The translations under genes were made by a program, and so were the position numbers. DNA of 64,000 nt from 1-14-2-50-31-20 sp964617555 (GTDB taxonomy: Bacteria > Bacteroidota > Ignavibacteria > Ignavibacteriales > Melioribacteraceae): assembly GCA_964617555.1 (NCBI GenBank), contig CAZTYP010000029.1, positions 1-64,000 on the forward strand, read 5' to 3'. The notes under the pieces were generated by a model. The model was not told where the DNA came from. It made no database searches and was given only the letters and a program-made list of their open reading frames with translations. This document shows positions 1 to 9,143 of this stretch, piece after piece; position 1 is the stretch's first letter, and the number at the start of each line of letters is the position of its first letter.

Positions 1-1
1 A

Positions 2-214
2 GATTATGCAGTTGGAAACGACAGCGGTTTAATTGATTTGGTTATTGTGGGCAAAGACCTTAACAACAAAGAAATTACACGAGTAAAAAACAAAACGGAA
101 AAATTAATCGACAGAAAAATTTCAATTCTCCTTTTAACGCCACAAGAGTACAAGACATTAAAACCGAACTTCGACAAAGAACCGACTTTTGTTTTATTGG
201 AGAATAAAAAATGA
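2..214 (+). CDS. Nucleotidyltransferase-like protein, C-terminal end (partial)
   Basis: The frame is open from the left edge and stops at TGA 212-214, giving the last 70 residues of a protein that begins outside the window. The segment beginning DYAVGNDSGLIDLVIVG, followed by a K-T-E-K-x-I-D-R-K-I stretch and LLTPQEY, resembles the end of MNT-type nucleotidyltransferase domains that in Bacteroidota are often fused to an ArsR-like winged helix. The catalytic part is not visible, so activity cannot be judged. The stop overlaps the next ATG (ATGA at 211-214), implying cotranscription. Family assignment is by resemblance only. Confidence 0.55.
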   Translation, partial: DYAVGNDSGLIDLVIVGKDLNNKEITRVKNKTEKLIDRKISILLLTPQEYKTLKPNFDKEPTFVLLENKK

Positions 215-666
215 CTGCAAAAGAATTTGAATTTATACTTCAAGAAGGTGAAAGTTACTTTACAGAGTTTAAAAAAAACTTCGGCAAAAAAGCCGTTAGA
301 CGCAATCAACTTATTGCATCTCTTTTACAGCGTTGCAATATTGTTGAAAATATGGGAACGGGAATTAATAAAATAAAACAACTCCTTAAAGAAAATAAAA
401 ACTTCCCTCCGGAATTTATTTTTAATTCATTTTACACTATTCTGTTTAGAAGAAAAAATGAGGGAGTAAATGAGGGAGTAAATTTACTATTAGCTACAAT
501 TAAAAAATATTCGGGGAAAAGGAGTTCTTTTTTTAGTGAAAAATTAAATACATCGGTAAAAAATATTGAACGATGGCTAAAAAAATTACAAGATGAAGAA
601 AAAATTGTATTTATAGGTGCACCCAAAACCGGAGGTTATTTTTTGAAAAAAGGAAAGAAGCAATGA
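211..666 (+). CDS. AlbA_2/Schlafen-type ATP-binding regulator, internally deleted remnant
   Basis: This 151-residue ORF joins two ends of a much longer family. Residues 1-23 look like the start of an AlbA_2 (Schlafen-like, 'RecG-related') domain (EGESYFTEFKKN). From about residue 24 (FGKKAVRRNQLIASLL, then VENMGTGINKIK) it matches the far C-terminal part of the same family, followed by a GVNEGVN repeat and a winged helix ending in GAPKTGGYF. Full-length members have roughly 300 more residues between these parts, including the rest of the AlbA_2 fold and most of the ATPase-like domain. The reading frame has survived the deletion. It is probably non-functional or retains only DNA binding. It overlaps its neighbours by 4 nt at both ends. 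Confidence 0.6.
   Translation: MTAKEFEFILQEGESYFTEFKKNFGKKAVRRNQLIASLLQRCNIVENMGTGINKIKQLLKENKNFPPEFIFNSFYTILFRRKNEGVNEGVNLLLATIKKYSGKRSSFFSEKLNTSVKNIERWLKKLQDEEKIVFIGAPKTGGYFLKKGKKQ
457..483 (+). repeat. In-frame 12-bp direct repeat
   Basis: The unit AATGAGGGAGTA occurs twice in tandem, followed by AAT, and encodes NEGV-NEGV-N in the remnant gene. EGVN repeats are typical of the linker before the winged helix in this family, so this is a family trait rather than a mobile sequence. Copy-number change by slippage would stay in frame. Confidence 0.6.
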
Positions 667-1853
667 ACATAGGAATGATTCTGGATAAGGAATTTTATGG
701 TGATATGCGTGTTGAAAATGAAGTGCAAGCGTTATCTTCGGCCGGATTTAATGTTTTTGTTTATTGTTTTACTTTTAACGGTGATTACAAAGAAGATAAT
801 TATTACGGAGCAACAATTGTTAATATTCCCGTAAACAGAAAATTTATACGTAAATTAAGAGCTTTAACAAATACAATACTAAATTTCTATCCGGATTACT
901 TGGTAAAATTAATTAAAGATTATCTTACAAGAGATAAAATAGATGCTTTACATATTCACGATTTGTATTTGTTTGAGGTAGGATTAAAGTTAAAAAATAA
1001 ATTTCCGCATATAAAATTAGTGGGTGATTTACACGAAAATTATGTTGAAGGACTAAAGAGCTATAAATTTGCAAATACATTTCCGGGTAATATTTTAATC
1101 TCTATAAACAAATGGGAAAAGAAAGAAAAAGAATGGTGCGGCAAATTTGATTATCTAATTACGGTAATTGACGAAGCTGTTGAACGATACAAAAGCATTG
1201 GAATACCGGAAAAGAAATTAACTGTAGTTGCCAATTATGTTAATCCGGAAAATTTTCTATCAGCAAAAGATGATGTAAAAATAATTGATGAAATGAAACA
1301 AAAATTTACGCTACTTTATATAGGCGGGTTTGATATTCATCGCGGACTTGAAAGTGTTGTAAAAGCCGTTCCAAGAATTTTGGAAACCGTTGAAGATTTT
1401 CATCTTGTACTTGTCGGCAGAGGTAAAAACGAAAACGATTTAAAAAATATTGCAAAAGAATTAAATATACTGCAACACATTACATTCGAAGGTTTTAAAC
1501 CTGCAACTAAATTACCATCCTATATAAAAGGAAGTTCAGTTTGCATAATTCCGCATTTAAAAACCGTACATACGGATAATACAATTCCTCACAAATTATT
1601 TCACTATATGATTCTTGAAAAACCTGTAGTGGCAACCAATTGTAATCCTATCGAACGGATTGTAAAGGAAGCAGATTGCGGTTTAATTTACGAATCTGAT
1701 AACGAAAACGAGCTTGCCGAAAAAGTAATAATGTTATATAAAAATAAAAATTTGCAAAAACAATTAGGAGCAAACGGGAAAAAAGCGGTAGAAAGAAAAT
1801 ATAATTGGAATGTAACAAGTGAAAATTTAATAAAAATGTATAAAACGATATGA
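663..1853 (+). CDS. Glycosyltransferase family 4 protein
   Basis: A 396-residue GT-B fold glycosyltransferase, expected to transfer a sugar from a nucleotide donor to a lipid-linked surface glycan at the inner face of the cytoplasmic membrane. The N-terminal acceptor domain shows HIHD (about 98-101) and GDLHEN (about 121-126). The C-terminal donor domain has LYIGGFDIHRG, LVGRGKNEND and a region near residues 310-345 where the family's EX7E-type donor-binding motif sits (HKLFHYMILEKP followed by IERIVKEADCG). It overlaps the preceding and following genes by 4 nt, so it belongs to the polysaccharide operon running to about 8650. Sugar specificity cannot be read from sequence. Confidence 0.85.
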   Translation: MNIGMILDKEFYGDMRVENEVQALSSAGFNVFVYCFTFNGDYKEDNYYGATIVNIPVNRKFIRKLRALTNTILNFYPDYLVKLIKDYLTRDKIDALHIHDLYLFEVGLKLKNKFPHIKLVGDLHENYVEGLKSYKFANTFPGNILISINKWEKKEKEWCGKFDYLITVIDEAVERYKSIGIPEKKLTVVANYVNPENFLSAKDDVKIIDEMKQKFTLLYIGGFDIHRGLESVVKAVPRILETVEDFHLVLVGRGKNENDLKNIAKELNILQHITFEGFKPATKLPSYIKGSSVCIIPHLKTVHTDNTIPHKLFHYMILEKPVVATNCNPIERIVKEADCGLIYESDNENELAEKVIMLYKNKNLQKQLGANGKKAVERKYNWNVTSENLIKMYKTI

Positions 1854-3187
1854 ACCCTATAAATGTTAAATATGTAACAGATAACGACTTATGTAATTCT
1901 TGCGGTTTTTGTGAAGCTGTTTGTCCGGAACAAGCCGTTAAAATGCAGTTCAATAAAGTAAAAGGATTTCACGAGCCGGTAGTTACCGAATCGATTTGCA
2001 AAGAATGCGGAAAATGTTTGGAAGTTTGCCAAGGATATGAAGTTGACTATCCGAAGTTAAATAAATTTATGGAAAGAGAAATTCCTCAAAAACATCAAAT
2101 AGGTAATGTAAAAGAAAGCATGGTTCTTTATTCCAGCGATTTGGAAATACGCAAAAGGGCAGCTTCAGGCGGAGCAATTACTCAATTGCTAAGTTATCTT
2201 TTTGATAAAGGGGAAATTTGTGCTGCATATGTTACAAAACCCTCTAAAAAAAATGCTTTTGAACCCGAAGGATTTATTGCAAAAAATAAATCGGAATTAG
2301 TTGTTTCGCAAATGTCAATATATAATACTGTTCCGTATGGTAAAGTTGTTAATGAAATTAAAAATTTAAAAGGTAAAATTGCAGTTGTAACTATTCCATG
2401 CCAAACACACGGTTTGATAAAATATTTAATGATGAATCCGGAATTGAAAGAAAAGATTTTTATTATAATCGGTACGTTTTGCGGCGGTTATCAAACATGG
2501 TTCGCTCATAAGTATTATTTCCCGGAAATAAATGTTAATTTTAACGAGGTACAGTCTATTGATTATCGTTACGGAGAATTTCCCGGACAATTAAGAGTAG
2601 GTTTTAAGAATGGTTCAAGTAAAGAATTTAAAAGACGATTTCAAACTGCTAATGAAAAAGATAAATACAACACGGCATTTAATTCCAATTTTTATCTTCC
2701 CCGATGTTATGTTTGTGCGGATAAAGGAAATATTTTTGCCGATATATCGGCAGGCGACCCATGGTTACCTAAATTTGAAAATGAAAAATTAGGAAAATCC
2801 TTAGTGGTTTCAAGAACTGAATTAGGTAATAAAATTATTAATGAAGCGGTTAATGCAGGCTATCTGATAAAAGAAACCGCTGATTTTATAGATGTAAATA
2901 ATGTGCAAAAATTTGAAAAAGAAAGGCACGGAAATCAAACAGGGTATAAAAAAATATATAAGTTATTTAATAAATCTTACCCTAAATATAAATTTTTAGG
3001 TGAAAATAAGATATACAGCAAAGCGATATACTTAAGGGTAATATTTGATATTTTTAAAATTTCACTTCAACGAAAACCCGGATTTTGGTTTCTGATGAAA
3101 CCATTATATGTAATTGATAAGCACTTTAGAAACATCTTTATTTTATCAAATCCTTACAAATATTTTAAAAGGAAGTTAAAAAAATGA
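1850..3187 (+). CDS. FrhB-like (coenzyme F420 hydrogenase beta subunit family) 4Fe-4S protein
   Basis: A 445-residue protein with two N-terminal 4Fe-4S motifs (C15-x2-C18-x2-C21-x3-C25 and C50-x2-C53-x2-C56-x3-C60), followed by the FrhB-type N- and C-terminal domains (ASGGAITQLLSYL, IPCQTHGL, TFCGG, SAGDPW). Family members paired with pyruvyl transferases in surface glycan operons are thought to be flavin/Fe-S reductases acting on sugars or ketal groups, but the substrate is not established. It lies between a GT4 and a pyruvyl transferase with 4-nt overlaps on each side, a common pairing. A role in F420 metabolism is unlikely in this context. Confidence 0.8.
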   Translation: MNPINVKYVTDNDLCNSCGFCEAVCPEQAVKMQFNKVKGFHEPVVTESICKECGKCLEVCQGYEVDYPKLNKFMEREIPQKHQIGNVKESMVLYSSDLEIRKRAASGGAITQLLSYLFDKGEICAAYVTKPSKKNAFEPEGFIAKNKSELVVSQMSIYNTVPYGKVVNEIKNLKGKIAVVTIPCQTHGLIKYLMMNPELKEKIFIIIGTFCGGYQTWFAHKYYFPEINVNFNEVQSIDYRYGEFPGQLRVGFKNGSSKEFKRRFQTANEKDKYNTAFNSNFYLPRCYVCADKGNIFADISAGDPWLPKFENEKLGKSLVVSRTELGNKIINEAVNAGYLIKETADFIDVNNVQKFEKERHGNQTGYKKIYKLFNKSYPKYKFLGENKIYSKAIYLRVIFDIFKISLQRKPGFWFLMKPLYVIDKHFRNIFILSNPYKYFKRKLKK

Positions 3188-4410
3188 ATAATCCTAAAAT
3201 TATTATTTCCGAAGGGGATGTTGTAGGAAACAAAGGTGCGGTTGCCATGGTTTTTACCTTGATTAACGGAATAAGAAAAAAATATCCGGAAGCGGAATTT
3301 ATTATTACTTCAAAGTTTATAAAAAATCCGGATTACTTCAATAATCCTAAAATTAAATTGCTTTATGATAACGAACAAGCATTCGATATACCGTTGTTAA
3401 AACTATGGATTTGGTGGCTTTTCAGTAAAGCGGGAATTAAATTTAATTTTTTGTTAAAAGACAAAGTCCTTTCTCTATATAAAGATGCCGATTTAATAAT
3501 TAGTGCGTCGGGTATTAGTTTTCACGAAAGTTTCGGATGGATAAAGATATATCATTTTTCCAAATATATTCAAATTCCTTTATTTCTCAGTAAAAAAATT
3601 GTCAAATTTACTCAATCAATAGGCCCGTTTGAAAGTTGGTACAATAAATTAATGGCAAAATTAATTTTGCCTGAAATAGATTATATATTTGGACGCGGAA
3701 AACACTCGGAAAGGAATTTAAAAAAATTAGGAATAACCGAGAATGTAAAGATTTTTCCGGATATCGCAATAACTATGGAAATGCGGAAAAATTCCGACAT
3801 TGATGATATTATAAATAAGTTTTCAGGGCAAAAAATTATTGGAATTTCTCCGAACATTGTTTGCAAGCAGTTAGACAAAAAAGAAAATTATATTCCCGCT
3901 TTGAAAAAATTAACAGAATATATTATTGAAAAATATAATGATGTTATTTTGCTTTTTATTCCTCATACAATAGAAAAGGGACATTTAAATAAGGAAGACG
4001 ATTATTCAATATGCAAGTACTTACATGAAAATATTATGGAAAGCAATAGAAGTGAAATTATTAATACATTAGAATTTTCGCCGGAAGAAACGAAATATTT
4101 AATTTCCAAATGCGATTTTTTTATAGGTTCGCGTTTTCATTCTCTTATAGCAGCCATTTCAAGCAGTGTTCCGGGTATTGCCATAGGTTGGCATTGGAAA
4201 TATGAAGAAATGATGGATTGGCTTGAAATTGAAAACAATGTAATTCAATATTGGAATTTAACTACAGAAAAACTGATTGATATGTTCAATTTTAATTACA
4301 ATAACAGAGAAAAAATAAAAAAACAAATGCTGTTAAAAATTCCGAAAATACAAGAAAAAGCAAAAGAAGCAATAGAAATAACCATAGGAATGATTGATGA
4401 AAAAGATTAA
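3184..4410 (+). CDS. Polysaccharide pyruvyl transferase family protein
   Basis: A 408-residue CsaB-like enzyme predicted to add a ketal-linked pyruvate from phosphoenolpyruvate to a glycan sugar, giving the polymer a negative charge. The N-terminus has the family's glycine-rich DVVGNKGAVAM segment, and the C-terminal half shows ISPNIV, LLFIPHT and GSRFHSLIAA (about residue 314), the last matching the conserved (S/G)xRxHS nucleotide-site motif. It is coupled to the FrhB-like gene by a 4-nt overlap. The acceptor sugar is unknown. Confidence 0.8.
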   Translation: MNNPKIIISEGDVVGNKGAVAMVFTLINGIRKKYPEAEFIITSKFIKNPDYFNNPKIKLLYDNEQAFDIPLLKLWIWWLFSKAGIKFNFLLKDKVLSLYKDADLIISASGISFHESFGWIKIYHFSKYIQIPLFLSKKIVKFTQSIGPFESWYNKLMAKLILPEIDYIFGRGKHSERNLKKLGITENVKIFPDIAITMEMRKNSDIDDIINKFSGQKIIGISPNIVCKQLDKKENYIPALKKLTEYIIEKYNDVILLFIPHTIEKGHLNKEDDYSICKYLHENIMESNRSEIINTLEFSPEETKYLISKCDFFIGSRFHSLIAAISSSVPGIAIGWHWKYEEMMDWLEIENNVIQYWNLTTEKLIDMFNFNYNNREKIKKQMLLKIPKIQEKAKEAIEITIGMIDEKD

Positions 4411-4486
4411 AAAAATTTTCGGTCGTTTATTTTATTTGATAATGGCTTTGTTAAGTATTGTGTTTTTAACCTTAAAAAAGAAATAA
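4397..4486 (+). CDS. Possible small single-pass membrane peptide
   Basis: A 29-residue ORF starts at an ATG inside the end of the pyruvyl transferase gene and stops 1 nt before the methyltransferase ATG. It reads as a lysine-rich start, a hydrophobic stretch (LFYLIMALLSIVFL) and a KKK end, the pattern of a tiny membrane peptide. It fills the only gap in an otherwise overlapping operon. There is no homology support and it may be chance. Confidence 0.3.
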   Translation: MKKIKKIFGRLFYLIMALLSIVFLTLKKK

Positions 4487-4487
4487 A

Positions 4488-5255
4488 ATGTTATTACGAA
4501 AATTATATAACACATACATTTCCACTTTTGTTTTTCACTACTTCCATTTTATAATGAAACAAAAGTTGAAAAAACATCAAGAAATAATTAGCGGAAAAGT
4601 GCTTGATATTGGCTGCGGAAATAAACCGTATAAAAATATTTTTAAAAATATTAAAAAATATATCGGTACAAATTCTGAAGCCTATTATAAAAATTCATTA
4701 CAAAAAATTAATGAACATGATATTATTGTTGAAGACGGAACCGAATTGCCGGTTGCGGATAAAAGTTACGATGCCGTATTAAATTTTCAAGTGCTGCCTG
4801 TTTTCGAAAACCCTAACGATTTTTACAAAGAAGTTTATCGTGTTCTTAAACCGGAAGGATATTTTTTGCTTACGACAGATTTTTTATATCCCATTTGGAA
4901 TGCTCCTTATAACTTTTGGAGAACGACGAAATTCGGATTACAAAAATTGGCCGAATGGAATCATTTTAAAATCATTTATATTGAATCTTTCGGGGGGTAT
5001 TGGGTTATGCAGGCAAGGTTGCTTGAAAGATATTTCAGAAGTTTATTACCTAAACTCTTAAAAAGTATTTCCGTTGAAAAAAACATTATACTAAAAGCAC
5101 TAAAGTTTTTACGGGTTTTATTTTGGTTAATAATTGTTTTAATATCTCCAATATTACTAAACATTATTTTTTTAGTATTCCATTTTCTTGATAAAATATT
5201 TTATGATGATGAATTTACAACAAATTACTTTGTTTTAATGCAAAAGGAAAAATGA
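4488..5255 (+). CDS. Class I SAM-dependent methyltransferase
   Basis: A 255-residue protein. The SAM-binding motif I is VLDIGCGNKPY at about residues 39-49, and later motifs EDGTELP, YDAVLNFQVL and VYRVLKPEGYFLL match the type 11 methyltransferase fold. A hydrophobic stretch near residues 200-232 could anchor it in the membrane. Position in the glycan operon suggests methylation of a sugar or lipid-linked intermediate. It overlaps the next gene by 4 nt. Confidence 0.8.
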   Translation: MLLRKLYNTYISTFVFHYFHFIMKQKLKKHQEIISGKVLDIGCGNKPYKNIFKNIKKYIGTNSEAYYKNSLQKINEHDIIVEDGTELPVADKSYDAVLNFQVLPVFENPNDFYKEVYRVLKPEGYFLLTTDFLYPIWNAPYNFWRTTKFGLQKLAEWNHFKIIYIESFGGYWVMQARLLERYFRSLLPKLLKSISVEKNIILKALKFLRVLFWLIIVLISPILLNIIFLVFHFLDKIFYDDEFTTNYFVLMQKEK

Positions 5256-6223
5256 ATTATTTGATTCCGACAATAGATGTTGAAGCTTTACGAAGTCTTT
5301 CCCGTCTTGGAGATTTTGACAGATTGATTATGGGAAAAAGGTATGATGAATATTTCGGAGTTCCCAAAATACTTGATATTATTGGAGAATATAACGGAAG
5401 CGGAACATTCTATGTTGATTTTGCCGAGGTGGGGCACGGTACGGATAAATTGAAGGAGCTTTCAGATTTAATTATAAAAAAAGGAAGTGATATTCAACTT
5501 CATATTCACCCGCAATTTATAGCCGATAAAAATCGATATTTATTAAATCAATATTCTAAAAAAGAACAAGCCGAAATTATTGAGAAATGTATTGAAATTT
5601 ATAAACAATGTACCGGAGGAAAACCAACCTCGTTCAGAGCCGGTGGATATGGTGCTGACGAAAGCACTATTGAACTTCTTCGGGAACATGGTTTTAATTC
5701 CGATAGCTCTTATTTTTATAATCATAAATGGTGTAATATTAAACCGAAACCTTTAAATAAAATTTCCAGAATAAATAACATTTATGAAATTCCCGTAACA
5801 ATATTTGAGAATAAAATTTCATATACATTTGCCGGACAAACCGTAAAGGAAAAAACACTTATTAAAAAATTGGATATTGACGGTTGTACAAAAGAGGAAT
5901 TACAAAAAGGATTCGATGCCCTTAAAAGCTCCGGTGTTCGTGTAATTATTTTATTCCTTCACAGCTTTTCTCTTTTCAAAATCGATTACAATTATAAAAA
6001 CATTTATCCGGATTTTACGGATGCGGAAAAATTGAAATTTATTTTGGATTACAGTCTAAAAAATAATTATCAAATTGCTTCCGTAAAAACAGTAACACCA
6101 TTGCTGGATAATTATATAAATGATAATGAAATTATTCCTACAATTACAACGGAACGGAATTTTATTAAAAGTTCGGTAATTACCGTAAAGAAAAAAATAA
6201 AGAAAAAACTTAGAGGTAAATAG
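5252..6223 (+). CDS. Polysaccharide deacetylase-like (NodB fold) protein
   Basis: A 323-residue protein with features of the carbohydrate esterase 4/WalW-like fold: TIDVEA near the N-terminus supplies an acidic residue, QLHIHPQF (about 83-90) supplies a histidine pair, and SFRAGGYGADEST (about 127-139) matches the conserved RxGG segment. It probably removes N-acetyl groups from a surface glycan or its precursor. The canonical TFDDGP motif is absent, so substrate and activity are less certain than for the NodB-type gene at 12626. The next gene starts only 2 nt after its stop. Confidence 0.65.
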   Translation: MNYLIPTIDVEALRSLSRLGDFDRLIMGKRYDEYFGVPKILDIIGEYNGSGTFYVDFAEVGHGTDKLKELSDLIIKKGSDIQLHIHPQFIADKNRYLLNQYSKKEQAEIIEKCIEIYKQCTGGKPTSFRAGGYGADESTIELLREHGFNSDSSYFYNHKWCNIKPKPLNKISRINNIYEIPVTIFENKISYTFAGQTVKEKTLIKKLDIDGCTKEELQKGFDALKSSGVRVIILFLHSFSLFKIDYNYKNIYPDFTDAEKLKFILDYSLKNNYQIASVKTVTPLLDNYINDNEIIPTITTERNFIKSSVITVKKKIKKKLRGK

Positions 6224-6225
6224 AC

Positions 6226-7725
6226 GTGCTTGACAAATTAAAAAATACCGTTAAGCATTCGGCTATTTACAGTCTTGGCAATTTATCGGCAAAACTGGTC
6301 GGCTTTTTTCTGTTGCCGGTTTATCTTCATTATTTAACCGTGGAAGAGTACGGTATTTTTGCAATTTTTGAAATTACCGCACAAATTGTTTTGGAAATAA
6401 TGTTGATTAGTATCCCTACGGCAATGATGAGGTGGTATAGTTACGAAGAGAATGCGGATAAAAAAAAGACAATAGTTTTTACTTCCTTTGTATTTGTTTT
6501 TGCTGTTGCATTGTTAACGGTTTTGGTAGCCGTACCTTATAGCGGTAGTTTATCAACACTCTTTTTTTCAACAACAAAATACTCGATTCATTTTACCATC
6601 CTCTTTTTTTACATAGCTTTATTGATGATTAATAGAATGGTGTTGAATTTAATAAGGGTAAAAAAGAAATCCTCTTTTTATGTAATGCTTTCGTTAACCC
6701 AATTTACGGCAATTTTACTCTTTAATATCTATTTTGTTGCGGTACTTAAAATGGGGGTAAAAGGCATTTTGTTGGGCTTGCTTATAGGACAAATACTATT
6801 AATTGTATTAAGTGCCAAATTTGTTTTAAGTAATATCAAAGTGAAATTCAATTTTACGGTTCTTAAAGAAATGCTCGGTTACGGATTTCCCCTCGTGTTT
6901 TCAACAATATCTTCAATGACGTTAAATTTGGGCGATAGATATTTAATTAAGTTTTTCTTGGGAGACGCGGCTGTAGGAGTATATTCAGCCGGATTTAAAA
7001 TTGCAAGTATAATTAATGTTTTTATTAATACACCGTTCCAAATGGGCTTTTTACCAATAGCGTTTTCCCAAGTAAACAAACCGGATTCGAAAAGATTTTT
7101 TTCAAAAGTACTTACCTATAAAACTCTGTTATTGGTTTTTGTAGTAACTGTTTTAACTTTTTTTAGTGGAAATATTCTTGAGGCAATAAGCAACAAGAAA
7201 GAATATTTAGAAGCAATACCTCTTATCCCCTTAATAGGATTTGTTTTTATTTTTAAGGGGATACAATATGTTCTTGTGCTTGGGTTCCATTATGTCAACA
7301 AAACAAAATTTAGTGCCTATATTGTTTTTAGCGGTGTAACAATAGATGTATTGTTAAACTTTCTTTTTATACCTAAGATCGGAATTTTTTCTCCGCCTAT
7401 TTCCATGATTATATCTTATATTGTTATGATTATGTTAACTTACCACTTTGCACAAAAGGAATTTTTTATTCCTTATGAAACAAGAAAAATTATGGCATTG
7501 CTTTTAATGGGTGCGGGATATTATATAATCAACATTGAAATAGAAAATTTTATTTTGTGGACAGAGGTTTTAATAAAAATAATTTTACTTGCGGTATTCC
7601 CTTTGCTTCTATTTTATTTTAATTTTTTTGAAAAAATTGAATTGCAAAGAATAAAAGGAAGTTGGCAAAAATGGAAAAATCCGTTAGAGTGGAAAAAAAA
7701 CTTCGGCAAAATTAAAATCAAATAG
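6226..7725 (+). CDS. Polysaccharide flippase (Wzx-like, MOP superfamily)
   Basis: A 499-residue integral membrane protein with about 12 to 14 hydrophobic segments. The N-terminal pattern SAIYSLGNLSAKLVGFFLLP and YLTVEEYGIF is typical of PST/Wzx exporters that flip undecaprenyl-linked oligosaccharides across the inner membrane. The start is GTG at 6226. Its presence completes a first glycan operon (glycosyltransferase, modifying enzymes, flippase). No Wzy polymerase is recognisable in this cluster. Confidence 0.85.
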   Translation: MLDKLKNTVKHSAIYSLGNLSAKLVGFFLLPVYLHYLTVEEYGIFAIFEITAQIVLEIMLISIPTAMMRWYSYEENADKKKTIVFTSFVFVFAVALLTVLVAVPYSGSLSTLFFSTTKYSIHFTILFFYIALLMINRMVLNLIRVKKKSSFYVMLSLTQFTAILLFNIYFVAVLKMGVKGILLGLLIGQILLIVLSAKFVLSNIKVKFNFTVLKEMLGYGFPLVFSTISSMTLNLGDRYLIKFFLGDAAVGVYSAGFKIASIINVFINTPFQMGFLPIAFSQVNKPDSKRFFSKVLTYKTLLLVFVVTVLTFFSGNILEAISNKKEYLEAIPLIPLIGFVFIFKGIQYVLVLGFHYVNKTKFSAYIVFSGVTIDVLLNFLFIPKIGIFSPPISMIISYIVMIMLTYHFAQKEFFIPYETRKIMALLLMGAGYYIINIEIENFILWTEVLIKIILLAVFPLLLFYFNFFEKIELQRIKGSWQKWKNPLEWKKNFGKIKIK

Positions 7726-7734
7726 GGTAACTTT

Positions 7735-8652
7735 ATGTTAAACCGCAAAGCGTATTTGTTTTTTTTATTTCATAAATCTTACGATAATGTGAAGATTTTT
7801 CATCTCGTTTTTTTGTCTTTTTTTATCCTTTTTCAATCTGTTTTTTCGCAACAAATTAAGTATGAACTGTTCCCGAAAGGGCAAAATTTTATGCCGTTAA
7901 AAGCCAATTATCAAGAAGCTCGGATGGGAATTCTCTATTATCCGGATAACGGATATTTAAAAGTAGATATCGGGAATTCTTCCGACTTATTTGCGTGCTT
8001 TTTTTCAAGAAACGATAAATTAACTATTGCAATTGATTTTATGGCTTATGCTCTTTCCACGAATTATTCCGGCAAGCGTTTGCAAATAGCGGTGCTCGAC
8101 GGTTTTTTTGGCGGGCATTTAGCTTACAGAACAGTTTCCGAAAAAAGAAATTTGCTTTTCCGTTTTCGTATAATTCACAACAGTGCTCATTTTGTTGACG
8201 GGCTTTGGAGCCCCGCTCTAAAAGATTGGATTGGGGAGGAGAAACCTATTCCGTTTACGCAAGATTTTGGTGAGTTAACGGTTGCCGACGAGTTGCTTTC
8301 TAATTGGGGCAATGCTAAATACTATGGCGGTATCGGGTATTCTACGCTTGTACGCCCGGCAGAACTTGAAAAGTGGTGGGGCTTTGTCGGTTTAGAGATT
8401 AATTCGGATAAAATTTTAGGAACGGTTTTACAAAAGCCGGTTAACATTTATTTTGCATCTCACAATTCTTATGCCGGTAAACCCGATTACAATATTAGTA
8501 CAAATAATATTTTGGGTGTAAAGTTCGGTGAATGGTACGGAAAAGGAGTAACCGTTTATCTTAATTACTATTATGGAAATCATAAATTTAGCGAGTATTA
8601 TTTTAAACGTGTAAGTCAGTTCGGAATCGGGTTTAGCGTGGATTTCTTTTAG
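7735..8652 (+). CDS. Putative outer-membrane protein (DUF1207-like)
   Basis: A 305-residue protein with a long basic N-terminus and a hydrophobic signal segment (about 20-38) ending near VFSQQ. The mature part is rich in aromatic and alternating residues and ends in GIGFSVDFF, the terminal-phenylalanine pattern of outer-membrane beta-barrels. The LFPKGQNFMPLKANYQEARMG region is reminiscent of DUF1207-type proteins. It starts 9 nt after the flippase and may be cotranscribed. Function unknown; the family call is tentative. Confidence 0.6.
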   Translation: MLNRKAYLFFLFHKSYDNVKIFHLVFLSFFILFQSVFSQQIKYELFPKGQNFMPLKANYQEARMGILYYPDNGYLKVDIGNSSDLFACFFSRNDKLTIAIDFMAYALSTNYSGKRLQIAVLDGFFGGHLAYRTVSEKRNLLFRFRIIHNSAHFVDGLWSPALKDWIGEEKPIPFTQDFGELTVADELLSNWGNAKYYGGIGYSTLVRPAELEKWWGFVGLEINSDKILGTVLQKPVNIYFASHNSYAGKPDYNISTNNILGVKFGEWYGKGVTVYLNYYYGNHKFSEYYFKRVSQFGIGFSVDFF

Positions 8653-8669
8653 TGTTTGTCAAAATCTTT

Positions 8670-9143
8670 TTACTTAATACTCCATAAAATCCACAAAACA
8701 ATTATAAGATTTGGGATAAATTTTATTACATATTGATTTATTCCGTTTTGTTGCATCTTTCTCAAAAACCTATCCCACCAAAGGAAATCCGGTCCAATAT
8801 GATTTAATTTTTTGCCCATTGCCAAAGTTACAAACAAATCGTGTGCAAAAGAACGAATACCAACCGCAAGCAATATCATTTGAAATGCAAACAATAAATT
8901 TTCCGTTATTAAGTAGACTAAAATTGCAAATACAATTTTAACAAGGGCTTTTTCCAAAGCATCGAACAAGTGCCATTTTAATTCGTACTTAACAAAGTCG
9001 TTTTTAATTTCGGAAAATTTTTCTTTGCCGAGTTTCTCTTTCATTAACTTTGTTTCCAATGCAAAAGCTCCGTCATGGCTCCCTTCAAAATAGTAATAAA
9101 GAAGCCAAAATATTATTGATGCAATAAAAATGTATAATTCCAT
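8670..9143 (-). CDS. Hypothetical integral membrane protein
   Basis: 157 residues with hydrophobic segments at about 1-17, 63-83, 85-105 and 137-155. Charged connecting loops contain a SHDGAF segment and AxGxxLNHIGPDFLWWDRF. I do not recognise the family. Its ATG overlaps the stop of the SGNH hydrolase gene upstream by 1 nt, so the two form a minus-strand pair. Confidence 0.6.
   Translation of the reverse strand: MELYIFIASIIFWLLYYYFEGSHDGAFALETKLMKEKLGKEKFSEIKNDFVKYELKWHLFDALEKALVKIVFAILVYLITENLLFAFQMILLAVGIRSFAHDLFVTLAMGKKLNHIGPDFLWWDRFLRKMQQNGINQYVIKFIPNLIIVLWILWSIK

Noticed and set aside
2..666. Possible MNT/HEPN toxin-antitoxin pair
   Set aside because: The second gene is an AlbA_2/winged-helix remnant, not a HEPN protein, and the first is only a C-terminal tail.
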